NCBI GenBank assembly: GCA_009599575.1
Contig: VWND01000026.1
Coordinates: forward strand, 248,001-312,000
Source: Blumeriella jaapii
Taxonomy: Eukaryota; Ascomycota; Leotiomycetes; Helotiales; Drepanopezizaceae
Length of the DNA stretch: 64,000 nucleotides
Direction: 5' to 3'
Below are positions 47,868-57,900 of the stretch, piece after piece (the stretch's first letter is position 1; each line of letters opens with the position of its first letter). Below the pieces are notes generated by a model, which ran no database searches, had not been told where the DNA came from, and saw only the letters and a list, made by a program, of their open reading frames with translations. A program made the position numbers and the translations under genes.

Positions 47868-48153
47868 CGACTAATCGTTAAATCGGGTTGAAATTGTATA
47901 TATTCTACTAAATCTAGCTGGCGTGAGAATATAAAGTAGATGTGCGAGCGCTAGCGGGCGCTAGCGCTGCGCACCTACAACTGTGATCCCGCATCACCTG
48001 ATCCACGTGACCCCTATGGGTATTCCCACAGAAACCGAATAATCAATCCGTGTTTAATTCTTGTCCCTTCGGAAGTGAGAAGAACTACAAAAGGATAGCC
48101 CTTTCCTTCGATCCATACATTCTGTACTGCACTACAGCTTCTTGTTCCAATCA

Positions 48154-48160
48154 TATAAAT
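48154..48160 (+). promoter_or_regulatory. TATA box of the secreted-protein gene at 48226
   Basis: TATAAAT lies 66-72 nt before the start codon and 124 bp after the retrotransposon end, so the core promoter is outside the element. Confidence 0.5.
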
Positions 48161-48225
48161 CATCGAACTGAGAAAATTCTTATCATCACTCAACTTTACG
48201 TTATTTACAATCCCACTCCAGCAAA

Positions 48226-48700
48226 ATGAAAGCTTCCATCGTCGTCCTGAGCTTTCTGTTTTCTTCCTCTTTCGCAACGCTCAACTGGATATGCGGTGTA
48301 GATGAACCGCCAAACGCCGTATGTATAGAATCTACGCTTCACCTGAGCTTTTGATTACACAGTATTAGAAAACGTGCTAATGCTTTTCAAAAGGCTTTAA
48401 TTCCATGTTCTGATGGAGACGCGGAGGAATGCAAAACATCAGACACTGGTTGTCTCGACAAGGTAAGTGCCCTGGCGTGGAGATGCTCCGATCTCTGAAA
48501 TGTTCCAGAAAGAAAGAAAAAAGCTGACAAATACTGTACAGTGCGGTGATCAGGGATGGAATTTCGCTAACTCATGGACGTAAGAACACTGCTTCCGCCT
48601 TTTTCATCATCATTTTGTGATAAAGGCTTTTCTTTTGCCCATTGACACTTACACTCTCAACAGGAATGCGAACGGGACCTGTGATTGCTCTTGCACTTAA
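48226..48700 (+). CDS. small secreted cysteine-rich protein, four exons
   Basis: Exons 48226-48318, 48394-48462, 48542-48579 and 48664-48700 encode 78 residues. All introns have GT/AG ends; the first two have GCTAATG and GCTGAC branch sites. Residues 1-17 are a signal peptide (MKASIVVLSFLFSSSFA). The mature 61 residues hold eight cysteines, at 23, 36, 44, 51, 55, 73, 75 and 77, ending in a CDCSC motif, and are acidic. Exons of 93, 69, 38 and 37 nt are too short for simple ORF scans, so the gene is easily missed. The cysteine content, signal peptide and position 195 bp from a RIPed retrotransposon make it an effector candidate. I recognise no family, and expression is unproven. The splice chain is supported because every join keeps phase and the stop follows the last cysteine directly. 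Confidence 0.68.
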
Positions 48701-48914
48701 GCATGTTCAAGATCCCTCACTCTCGGTATCACGGGGGGTTCGGGGGGAGAGGGGGGCGAGACAGGCCCAATAACTGTATTGCAATGCAGTGGCTTGGGTG
48801 CAATCGTGTCTAAGGAGCAAGTCTTTCTTGGTTACAGACGCAGGTAGTGTGCAAAGGGAGCCCTGGCACCACGTCTCGGAACCACGTGCCGAGCACGTGC
48901 CCTATATTCCCAGA

Positions 48915-49365
48915 ATCACTTTGGGCCTTCTTAGACAGGATGTTATCAAATCACCCTTCCTACTTCGCTCCTCTCTTTCGTGACTGCTGCCAGGAAACCC
49001 ATGGCCCCTCTGATCGCCCAAGACGTTGATTCCGCTCCTCTCAAGCTGTGTCGTGAGGTGAGTGTGTCCCAAGACCCACACCATCACGTCGCCCCAGCTC
49101 ACATCTCCGAGCAGGTCAGTCGCAAACGCGGAACTCCATGGCGTACCGATGTTCCTCGGGCTTAGGGTTACCGCTCGTGGTTTCCAAGGAGGAGGAAGAC
49201 TCGCTCGAACTGGGGGACCTGTTTAGCGAGGAGAGCCAAGTACGGCTCGCGGTCGATGCGTAGTCGATGAGACGAGGCATGGCGCCGACGGTGGAATGGT
49301 GAGAGAAGGGTATTGCGGGCCGACTTCTAGGTGTAGGTCAGATAGGATGTGGGATGCTAAAGGTG
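48915..49365 (-). pseudogene. calcineurin-like metallophosphoesterase relic
   Basis: Minus-strand fragments in different frames carry the family motifs in order: ILSDLHLEVGPQYPSLTIPP (metal-binding D-x-H), then FERVFLLLGNHE (GNHE), then VMVWVLGHTHLTT (GHTH) and INVLGDQRGHGFPG. The GD block after the first motif and most of the middle are missing, and stops and frame changes separate the pieces. Fungi have many such single-domain cytosolic phosphoesterases of unknown substrate. Too damaged to be active. Confidence 0.7.
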
Positions 49366-49787
49366 TTTACTGAAGAAGGAGCGGATCCTGTACATGATGG
49401 TGGATTCTGGATAGTCGGGTTGGCGGGTGGGGGAAATGCCTATGTCAACAAAAGCTTGGGGTTGAAAAGGAGACGGACCCTATGTACTTCGCATCATACT
49501 CTTACAGTACATGCTCGGTTCAAGAGCGTGCGTCCTCAAACGCAGACGTTCGACTCCGTGTCCGGTCCCTTCTTTTCCATCTTTGCGCTCGGCGCGGGCC
49601 GCGTTGTCATCCTCTGCCCATGGGATTGCGATTGAAGAACAAAAGCTTCGAATGATATCAAGGCGAGAAATGATGTTGTGATTGTTACAGCTTAGGAAGT
49701 GTCTGATCAAATTGCTGCAAAAACCCGAAACGCCACCAGACTTGCCTCTTGCAGTACTATAGCAATGATGGAACTGCAAGTCGCTCT

Positions 49788-50699
49788 TCAACCAAATGAT
49801 ACAGTCCTGCCATCCCAGTAACGCCACTTCTTTTGTCTATTCGTATCTGCCCACCCATTTTCATTCAAGACCCACACATTTTTGGGACGGTCCGCAAGGC
49901 GCGTGCTGGTCCCGTTGGCATAATAGTAATGTACCCTATCCTGAACATAGTAGTACGGTTCATCGGGGGATGAAGTATGGGTTGTGGATTGGGAGGCGTA
50001 TGACAACAGCCCTGCCGGTACGACAGCGTACGTAGATGACGCTACAGGTGCGACAAAACATGAGGTCGGGCTTGAGCCACATTCAGGTACCGCCAGAGCG
50101 TGTGAAAAAGGCGCGGCGGAGCTTACGCCATACCCCGTTGTTGACGAGGACCCCCCCCGGGGAGGGTTTCCAATTGTGACCTCGACATCTTCAACATACA
50201 CCGTCGGGCTGTTCCCATTTCCGGAGATGAACACCGTCCCTTTTCCCGGAGACTCCTCGCTCCGGGCTCTCGTTGCTGCAACGGTGTAGGTTCGAAGCGA
50301 GCACGGTAGATGGAGATCGGTGAGAACTCTTTCAAAGATTCTCTGTTGATCAGGTAACGCAACTTCTCCATCGAACATGGCGCACACAACCCAGCCATCA
50401 CTCCCGGTGGGGAAGTATCGTTGGTTTGACGTGTACAAGGATTGGAGAAGACTCATTTTGGATTTGGCGTGCTCATCGCCAGCGGCTGGGTTGCCAGCAT
50501 GATTGTCTGGCAAGGGCGCAATGTGGCCAAGAATGGCACCGAAGTTCGAGAGAATCATGATGGCCGAACAACCGTTCAGGTTCGCAGTACCAATCGATGT
50601 GAATCCGTTCTCACCGAAAGGCAGGAATTTGATTTCGTTCATTGCTACCTCATATGCGGTACGTTGGGCTACAGACCGGGCGAGGAGGCTTTGTGACAT
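49788..50699 (-). CDS. hypothetical protein, 303 residues
   Basis: One intronless frame from MSQSLLARS. Residues 1-140 look like a folded domain: GCSAIMILSNFGAILGHIAP, a DNHAG/GDEHAKSKM stretch, a helix with LLQSLYTSNQRYF, and WVVCAMFDGEVALPDQQRIF. I have the impression of a recurrent uncharacterised fungal family but cannot name it. The middle (residues 150-235) is Ser/Pro/Gly-rich linker. The C-terminus has YYYVQDRVHYYYANGTST and a Trp-rich end (WVLNENGWADTNRQKKWRYW). No signal peptide or membrane segment was seen. The conserved-looking N-terminal domain and the length argue for a real gene. Function unknown. Confidence 0.6.
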   Translation of the reverse strand: MSQSLLARSVAQRTAYEVAMNEIKFLPFGENGFTSIGTANLNGCSAIMILSNFGAILGHIAPLPDNHAGNPAAGDEHAKSKMSLLQSLYTSNQRYFPTGSDGWVVCAMFDGEVALPDQQRIFERVLTDLHLPCSLRTYTVAATRARSEESPGKGTVFISGNGNSPTVYVEDVEVTIGNPPRGGSSSTTGYGVSSAAPFSHALAVPECGSSPTSCFVAPVASSTYAVVPAGLLSYASQSTTHTSSPDEPYYYVQDRVHYYYANGTSTRLADRPKNVWVLNENGWADTNRQKKWRYWDGRTVSFG

Positions 50700-51099
50700 G
50701 GTCGCGACGGTTGGGCGAATGTTGGCTGGACTGGTGTGTAGGAACGGAGGGATGGCCCTGATTCAACGGCCACTGATCGCCCTTTCATAAAGGAATCTTT
50801 GAAGGGGGGAGATAGCGGGAGAATGGTGGCGCACAAAAAGCAAACCCCTTTCGCAGAAGCAGAAGACTGCAGTCGGAGCATTCTGATAGATAATTGGCTT
50901 GGCCGTGGTAAATGTTGGCGAGACGACATAAAGCAAGTCCCAGACCCTTGCCGCGCATTTGCAGGAGCAAGCATGCGAACGGTCGCTCTCTGTCGTCCAA
51001 AGGAATTCGGTTCGATGGTTCATGGCTGCTGAGGTTATGGAGCTTTTCGGGGATTGATAGAGGCGGATATTTCCAAGGAGTGCATGATGTCAGGTGATA

Positions 51100-51134
51100 T
51101 CACGTGATGCGATACCGCATCCACCAGTATAAAT
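51100..51134 (+). promoter_or_regulatory. E-box and TATA box before the ankyrin gene
   Basis: TCACGTGA at 51100-51107 within ATATCACGTGAT, and TATAAAT at 51128-51134, 68 nt before the start codon. Confidence 0.5.
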
Positions 51135-51201
51135 CCTGTGTCGTCTCTCCGACGCCTTCACCTCAGCCAGGCTAAGCTGATCTCCTGAACAAGAATCATC
51201 T

Positions 51202-52258
51202 ATGTCTGAAATGAATCTCACACCGCCGCCACAGTCTTCGGACATCCCTGGTCGCCTCATCTTGACTGCTGTATCTCCAGTTCGCGAAGATCGTGTTGTT
51301 GAACCTCCAAGTCCGCCAGCTGCGCAACCTCCCCCCCCGCCTCCACTACCTCGCACCCTTCCCAGCTCTTTGAGGCTAGCTATTAATGAGCCAGATAGAA
51401 TCGAAGTCAGGCTCCTCAAGCTTGCCAGCACAGAAGGGCGTCTACAAGACGTCCACCAAATCCTTTCCCAATATCTCCTTAGTCAAGCACCCGATACCAG
51501 TGGCAGACTTCAGCTGGGCCTGTTCTACGAGTCGGTCGTCGAAGCTATCTTGCATCAGTACCCATCGGTACTCTCTTATCTTTTCTTTATGCGGATTGGT
51601 GAGCCGCGATACTATGCTAAGACCGCAATCGAAGCTCGATCGACCGCTATCTTTCAGGTTTTTCTCGAATACGGCTGGGATCTCAATGAGCCATTGGAAC
51701 GCACCATGCCACCGGCACTCGGGTGAGGGACCGTTTTCTTCGCGAAGCCTACTCGTTCACTAACGTCTGCTCAGCTATATCAGTGACGACAGACTGTTGA
51801 CTGAATGGTTCCTCGATCATGGCGCCGACCCGAACGCCATGTGCGCTTGGGACTTGACGCCCATGTCCGAAGCGATGTGCCAAGCCTCGCTGGATACGAT
51901 TCAACTCTTATTCGATCGCGGTGGCCAGATTGAACGAGGCCAGCTGCTCCATCATGCTGTGCAGAGAGTTGCCCCAGATGCCATCGAGCTCATTCGTATG
52001 CTCCTGGACAAAGGTGCGCCCATCAATGAAATCCAGTACAAGAACCACGCTCCGTCGTGGAGGGATCGTTGCCATTTTGGGCTTGGTACGCCTCTTCACT
52101 ATGCAGCGCAAGATGGCCGTGTCGAGATTGTTGCGTTTTTGTTATCTAGAGGAGCGGATCCGACCATTCTAGATACCAAGGGGAGGACAGTACTGCAGTC
52201 GGCAGAGAATTATGGTCAATGGGATGTGATGAAATTGCTTCGCGGTGGATTGGGCTGA
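51202..52258 (+). CDS. ankyrin-repeat protein
   Basis: Two exons, 51202-51722 and 51775-52258, with a 52-nt intron (CACTAAC branch), encode 334 residues. The first 60 residues are Pro-rich (PPPPPPLPR). Ankyrin-type helix pairs follow: LTEWFLDHGADPNAMCAWDL, a degenerate unit at IQLLFDRGGQIERGQLLHHA, IRMLLDKGAPINEI, and the best match at TPLHYAAQDGRVEIVAFLLS then RGADPTILDTKGRTVLQSA. Such repeats bind other proteins; the partner is unknown. No enzyme domain, signal peptide or membrane segment was seen. Filamentous fungi carry large numbers of orphan ankyrin genes, often in accessory regions, which suits this location. An E-box and TATA box precede it. Confidence 0.82.
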
Positions 52259-53766
52259 ATCTGTGTTACATGCATGCATTTGAGCCACCTCTTGCAGAAA
52301 GCGAAGCCGTCGATACCATGAACTAAACCCTTCTTTGCTTTCGCTGAGGCCATCCGTTGTCGCTCTTTCTCAGTTTTCCCGATCTCCTCGAAGCAGCCTT
52401 TGCAAGACTGGATACATCCAGCATCGTCAACAACGACCGTGTCTCCGTCGGCCGACTTGTACATTTCTCCATCTGCGACTTGCGTGATAGGTTCTATTTA
52501 CTCTGGCCAGCGTTCCAACCGCGGTAGAAGTTCTGTTCTCGTATGTACATCTTCTTGGCGTTTCATGAGCTCAGTGGTATCGCAAAGTGGAACTTGCTGA
52601 CAGGCTTGATCCCAAGGCAGAATCGATGGCGCATCGCACATTGCAAGTGCTGCGCCTACTAGCCTGTCTTCTACCTCGTGTTGTTTGCAGATCTTGGTTT
52701 GTCGCCGCTTGCTGGGCCGGAGTTGTGAACGCCCCTCTTCTGCTTCAAGACCATCTCCGGAGGACAAAGCCAGGGAGAAACTGTAGTGCATGAAATACCC
52801 CAACGAGCTATATCAATCCCAAGGCATACTCCGTCCTCTCGACGTACCGAACTAGTCCCTAGTGGCTCTTAAGATCAACCAGGATGGGAAGATGATGACC
52901 TCAATCGTCGCTCTGTACGTGCAGGGGTATTTCCTGCAAAAGGATGCGTGGTTTCTGAAGACCGCTCGAATCCAGGCAGTTGTTTATACACTAGAGTCGT
53001 ACAGGCTTCTCACCCATTCCGGCACGACGTCTTGCGCACTTTTCCAAGCGCCACTTTTCCCATACCATAAGTTCGTCTGCATCAAAGCAGTGTGACCTGG
53101 ACCGTCTTTCCGAACATCCAGGAACATCAGACCATCGGAACGACCAAGTTGGCACCTCTGGAGAAGCTTCCAATCTTGGAGGTATATCTATCTCTTCCAA
53201 AAAGCTGCTATGGGTCGGGGTGGCAATCGCCAAGAACAACGGGTCTCTCCGAGGTAGACGAGGCATTCACCAAAGCAGGCCTCACATAACTTCCCACAGA
53301 TGATCGGTGGCGCTATCAAGACTTCTTCTGGTTTGGTCCATGGATGCCCGAGAGAAAGTACGGGCAAGTCAAAATCCGGAGCGGGATTTGGCTTGCTTCG
53401 AGAGATGCCTGGCAAGTCTGGTCGGTGTACGTAGGCACTCCATGGCACAGATGTTCCGGGCGTCGGTGCCGAGGACGAGGAGACCCGTACAAAATGCTCT
53501 CCTCCCCCCGCCTTTATGGGTTCTGGTCTACTTGGCCCAGTTTTCCCCCACGGCTCTAGAGCGAACTGCTGGTTCCCTCAGCTCAAGCACCTCCTTAAGT
53601 TATCGCGCCTTCTCTTCAGCTTATTCTTGTCTCCGGCCGTCCATCCATACCTATGTTTACATCCTTCAAGCCCGGGACCAGACGTATCTCTGCTCCTTTC
53701 TGTTTTGCTTTGCATCCGGATTCGTCACGTTGATTGATTGTATGGCTGGTTGACTGTACGTTTTGC

Positions 53767-53784
53767 GGGGGGGGGGGGGGGGGG
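53767..53784. repeat. 18-base G run
   Basis: Homopolymer of 18 G on the plus strand. Confidence 0.85.
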
Positions 53785-54111
53785 ACTGTAATCGCACTTG
53801 CACTTGCTCTTGCTTCCTTCCAATGCAGTACCAGACATCGACATCCGAACGAGAAACGAGCCACTGAAAGACGAACGGCGAAGGAGTTAGAGAGGCGAGG
53901 GATGCTTTGTTGCTTTACCTAGGTGTACTTAAGCTTGAAGAAGAAGGGCGTGGAAGAGGAAAGGGGAGATAGGCAATGGGCGTTGGAGCAAGGGAGCAAA
54001 GGGAGCAGCTCCGAGTGGAAAAGATATGCATTTGACACAGATGTTGTTGCGTTCTCAACCCGCGTCTCCTTGGATAACCCCTTTTCAGTCTTGGTGCTCT
54101 GAGAGAAGGTA

Positions 54112-54201
54112 AGTCCAGCAAGTCCAGCAAGTCCAGCAAGTCCAGCAAGTCCAGCAAGTCCAGCAAGTCCAGCAAGTCCAGCAAGTCCAGCAAGTCCAGC
54201 A
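54112..54201. repeat. ten copies of AGTCCAGCA
   Basis: A perfect 9-bp array. Any frame through it gives a tripeptide repeat, which creates misleading Leu- or Gly/Ala-rich open frames on the minus strand. Confidence 0.9.
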
Positions 54202-54645
54202 AAGACAGCCAGTATAATAAACACAATAGGTACTATTTCACAATGATTCCAGCAAATCCCGCAAATCCAGCCCCCTCCCCGCCGTCCACGCCTAAGCGAG
54301 AGCCCAGATCCTCACCTCTGTCCTATCCTATCCTGTCCACACTGTCCTATCCATACACCCATACACACTCCATACATACATACATACAGTACACACTCAA
54401 CGACAGTAGTGCCCCCTACTCGACAAGCCGCGGACTGGCAAAGCTCGCGTCGCGCGCTGCGTGATCCGCGCTGTACGCAAAGCAGAGCAAAGCCGAGCGA
54501 CGACGACGACGACGATGGCCCACGCACGCAAAGCGAGGACCTCGTCCCGAGTGCCGGGGCCCGGGGAGAAGGTGGGGTCTGGTAGGTGCGGCGGCACCTT
54601 CCGAGCTGGGAGGGGCGGCGGGGGAAGGAAGAAGCCTAAGCGAAG

Positions 54646-54686
<41 letters not shown>
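54646..54686. repeat. 41-base A run
   Basis: Homopolymer of about 41 A followed by (GA)n. Confidence 0.85.
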
Positions 54687-54687
<1 letters not shown>

Positions 54688-54971
54688 AGAGAGAGAGAAA
54701 GAGAGAACGATGGCCCCATATTCAACAATACACACAAAGACGGGCACGGGGGAGGAAGAGGTAGGTATTGATTGATTGGGATTGATCGATCCATCCATCA
54801 CAGCTACCTACCTGAATAGACCAAATAAAATACAACACAAATCGCCCCGCTAACAAAAGCAAGCCAGCAGGCGATCTCGAGGAAAAAAAAATCTAATAAC
54901 CAACAACCCAACCACGGAACGCCCGCTGGATATCAAGCATATACTCCCTGTTCGGTGCCAAACATGTTTCT

Positions 54972-57900
54972 CTACTCCCCCTCGAGATCCACCGATTTCT
55001 CCTTCTCTCTCTCCGCCTTCCCGTTCGCCTTCGCCTTCGCGCTCGCCCTCTCCTTTCGCTTTTCAACACTGGCCTGCAGTGCCCGCAGCCTCTGCTCCGT
55101 GACGCGGATCGCGGCCTCGATTTCCCGCTCCTCCATCCTCTCGCTCTTCAACTTGTGCTGCACCGCTCTCACATCGACGGGCATGCTCCCCACATCCTTC
55201 AGTCGGTCGATGCCCGTGCGATCTTCCAGCCACTCCCACAATTCGCTCTCCTCCCTCCTCCACATCTCTTCGTACGCCGCAATCCGATCCGGCTTCTCGA
55301 AGTACGCCATCCCATGATCCCTGCCAGAGCTCCTTCCCAGACCGAAGTGGAACCAGCTCGCGACTAGCAGACCAACAAGGATGCCGTACCTCATGTTGCC
55401 GGTGAACAGTGGGGATAGGATGTCGAGCAGTGGGCCGAGGACCGGGTGGAACGGCTCCAACAAGCCCCAGTTCTCGGTCGCGGGTTGAGAGTCAGTTGCA
55501 CCGTCGACTTGCTTGGAGACGCGTTTTGTTTCGCGGCTCTTACGGCCCTTCTTCTTGCCTTTACCGGGCGTGGCGGTGACGACGCCACGGCGGGAAGACA
55601 CGGTGGTCTTGAGAGAGGCGATGATGGCTTTCGCAAATTGCACCTGACCATCGTTGGCCCCTTTCTCAATGGGACCTGGGATTTGTCAGTCATTTTCCTG
55701 CGGAATCCATCGTGGTACGTACCCTTCAGCCAACTCTTGCCCGTCCACTCGGTAGCACAGTTCATCTGTAACCTTGTCGCATTGCCCTCGGCCCACGAGA
55801 GACAATATTTCGTCTTGGTGCTAAAGACGTTCCCGCTGGGTACATCAGGGGTCTGGGTTGAGATGGTCACGGAGACCGACTTCTCAAGATCCAGGAAATC
55901 TAACGTCTCCGTACAGAGGCATTTCGTCTGCTTAGGACCGATAGAACCATTCAAAGGCTTAATGTAGGAGTAGCTTCGGACCTTGTTATCCAGCGAGAGG
56001 GGCTTCTTCGCCGACTCCTCGACGGTCAGCTCGAAGCACTTTTGCACGGTCGTCAACCAGTTCCGCATCCACGTAATCGAGGCGGGACCAAACATAAGAC
56101 TATAGACCTTGCCCAGGGGCGCTTGAATAACGTCGTCTCCGATGACTTTGGCGTAATGGGTATCCGAGTCCCCACAGTCGGTTGGCGCATGAGTCGCAGG
56201 GCCGGGAAAATCGATGGGCGAGCCAGCGGAACCGTCGTCCTTGCGATCCAGCGGCGCTCCTGTGACCACGGCGCCGGATGCTTTCCGGCGGTCCATCTTC
56301 TCGCCTGCTTCGCTTCCGACAACGCTTCCTTCTGCCTGGGTGAAGCTCGGGCCTTCTTCCTCCTCGTCGTCCTCGTCGTAGATCTCGTCCCCGTCCTCTT
56401 CTTCTTCACTCTCGGACTCCGAGGCGCTGTGGCTTTCAGGTACCGGGTTGCCATCGTATTTCTCGGTCTTGTCACCCCCGCCCGTTTCCTCTATGCTCAC
56501 CCCGTTTAGCGAACTTCTCAGACTCGGGTGGCCCAGCTTCCAGATCCCGACGATCAAATCATATGTCGAGTCTCGGCTGGTAAAACTAGCAAAAATATTC
56601 TTCGCATGCAAGGTCGAGATCATGAGGCCGTTTTTAAACAAGAGCGCCGTGCTTCGCTTTTCCACAGACACAATCTCGTCAAAGCTCATGACCAACGTAG
56701 TCACCCAGCCAAAGATGTTACTGCTAAAGCAGAGATGCCCCTCGGAAACGTAGAGACGGCCATGGGCAAGGATTTCCCGCTGCAAGGCACAACTGTAATC
56801 TTCAATCAGGTAGTCGTCATCGGGCACACTCCTGAAAAGTTGATGAAAATCTCGATTCCTCTTCTTGCTGGCTACGGCGAACCCGGTAATCTTGGAGCTC
56901 GTGGCCGGATTGGCGATGGAGTTGTTGGCAGCAGCAATAGCAGCTCCGATCGTCGTCCCCGTAGCCGCGGAGCTTCCTCGCTTTCGATGTTTGCCAATGG
57001 CGCTGCGCATGCTCCCACTGCGGTGAACATTCCTCCCCTCAAAAACGCTTCCGTTCGGTGGGGTGTGCTCTCCTGCCGACCCGGGTCCATAGTTCGTCCG
57101 GGGTCGGAACAGGGGCTGGATGTCGTCTACCGCCATCGTCGATACATTATCGGAGAACTCCCCAGGAGGAGGAGTCGACCGGTGAAGGTCCTCGGGCGCC
57201 GATTCGGACCTTCCCCTCGACTCTTCCGCATAGCTGGGCCCCAGGGGCGTGCTCGTACCACTGTGCTCCGAGATACCGAGAGCACTCAAGCTGAGATCCC
57301 CCATCCCTAACGTGTTGACGGCAAGTTCTTTCTTTTCCGAGGAGACCTCCGCATCCGGCTTGTCCGTGAATGTTTCGACGATGGGACTGTCGACCTCCTG
57401 GATATCGTGAATGTCGTGCGAAACGCTCTTACGCTTACTGCCAGGAACAACAGACGTGTTGCCCATGCTACTGCTCAACGTACTCGCCGCGTTCTGGGCT
57501 GCCGAGAAGACCGAAGAGAAGAAGCCACCTCCCCCTGGGACCGCAACACTGTTCTCGGGAGTCGGTGTCAGAGGGGCCGAAGTACTGTTCGATAATTTGC
57601 TGGGCCCCAAGTTTATAGATCCTGATCGTATACGTCGGTGCGATATCATACTCCCACTTGGGGACACCACGACGTTGGAAGTCACGGCGATCGGGTCGGA
57701 CGGGGCTCGCTCGCGAGGGCCCCCAAACCCGTCAGTGCCGCGGTCCACCGGGGTAGGGGGGGTAGAGACAATCACCGGAGCTGGGTGTTCGGCCGGTGGG
57801 GGTGTGCTAGGGCCTGCATTCGTGTCTAAGCTTTGGAGTCTGGCTGCTCGAGGACGTTCGGGGGAGCTCGAGGTCGACTGAGTAGACGGTTGTTTGTCGG

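Larger units (their letters stand above)
39991..48030 (-). mobile_element. RIP-degraded Ty1/copia LTR retrotransposon
   Basis: The 192-bp LTRs start TGTT and end CCCACA. The left LTR is 39991-40182. The right one is split into 45744-45777 and 47873-48030 by a second element. The outer target-site duplication GAAAC flanks it at 39986-39990 and 48031-48035. The internal part is extremely AT-rich, with stops in all frames, but fragments read on the minus strand are copia-like: integrase C-terminal region at 42617-42258, RNase H at 40797-40543 and the polyprotein tail at 40443-40249. That order (IN before RT/RH) defines Ty1/copia. A purine tract (GAAAAGAGAAGACTGCCAG) adjoins the left LTR on the minus strand, as a polypurine tract should. 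Unable to transpose on its own. Confidence 0.9.
45744..48030 (-). repeat. outer element, 5' LTR (right copy), interrupted
   Basis: 34 bp (45744-45777) plus 158 bp (47873-48030) rebuild a 192-bp LTR equal in length to the left copy. The break carries a CGACT duplication from the inner insertion. Confidence 0.9.
52259..54971. other. gene-poor stretch; unrecognised open frames
   Basis: About 2.7 kb. Minus-strand frames at 52803-52498 (101 codons) and 52464-52216 (82 codons, Cys-containing) and frames on both strands at 52862-53560 show no known motif and no convincing splice links. They may be decayed genes. Tandem repeats fill 53767-54686. Confidence 0.4.

Noticed and set aside
52862..53560. 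Candidate gene fragments reading VQGYFLQKDAWFLKTARIQA and YQDFFWFGPWMPERKYGQ
   Set aside because: Open on one strand, but frames break, no family was recognised and no splice chain joins them; noted only as unrecognised frames.
53915..54226. Hydrophobic Leu- or Gly/Ala-repeat proteins on the minus strand
   Set aside because: They are translations of the AGTCCAGCA array; each frame of a 9-bp repeat gives a tripeptide repeat.
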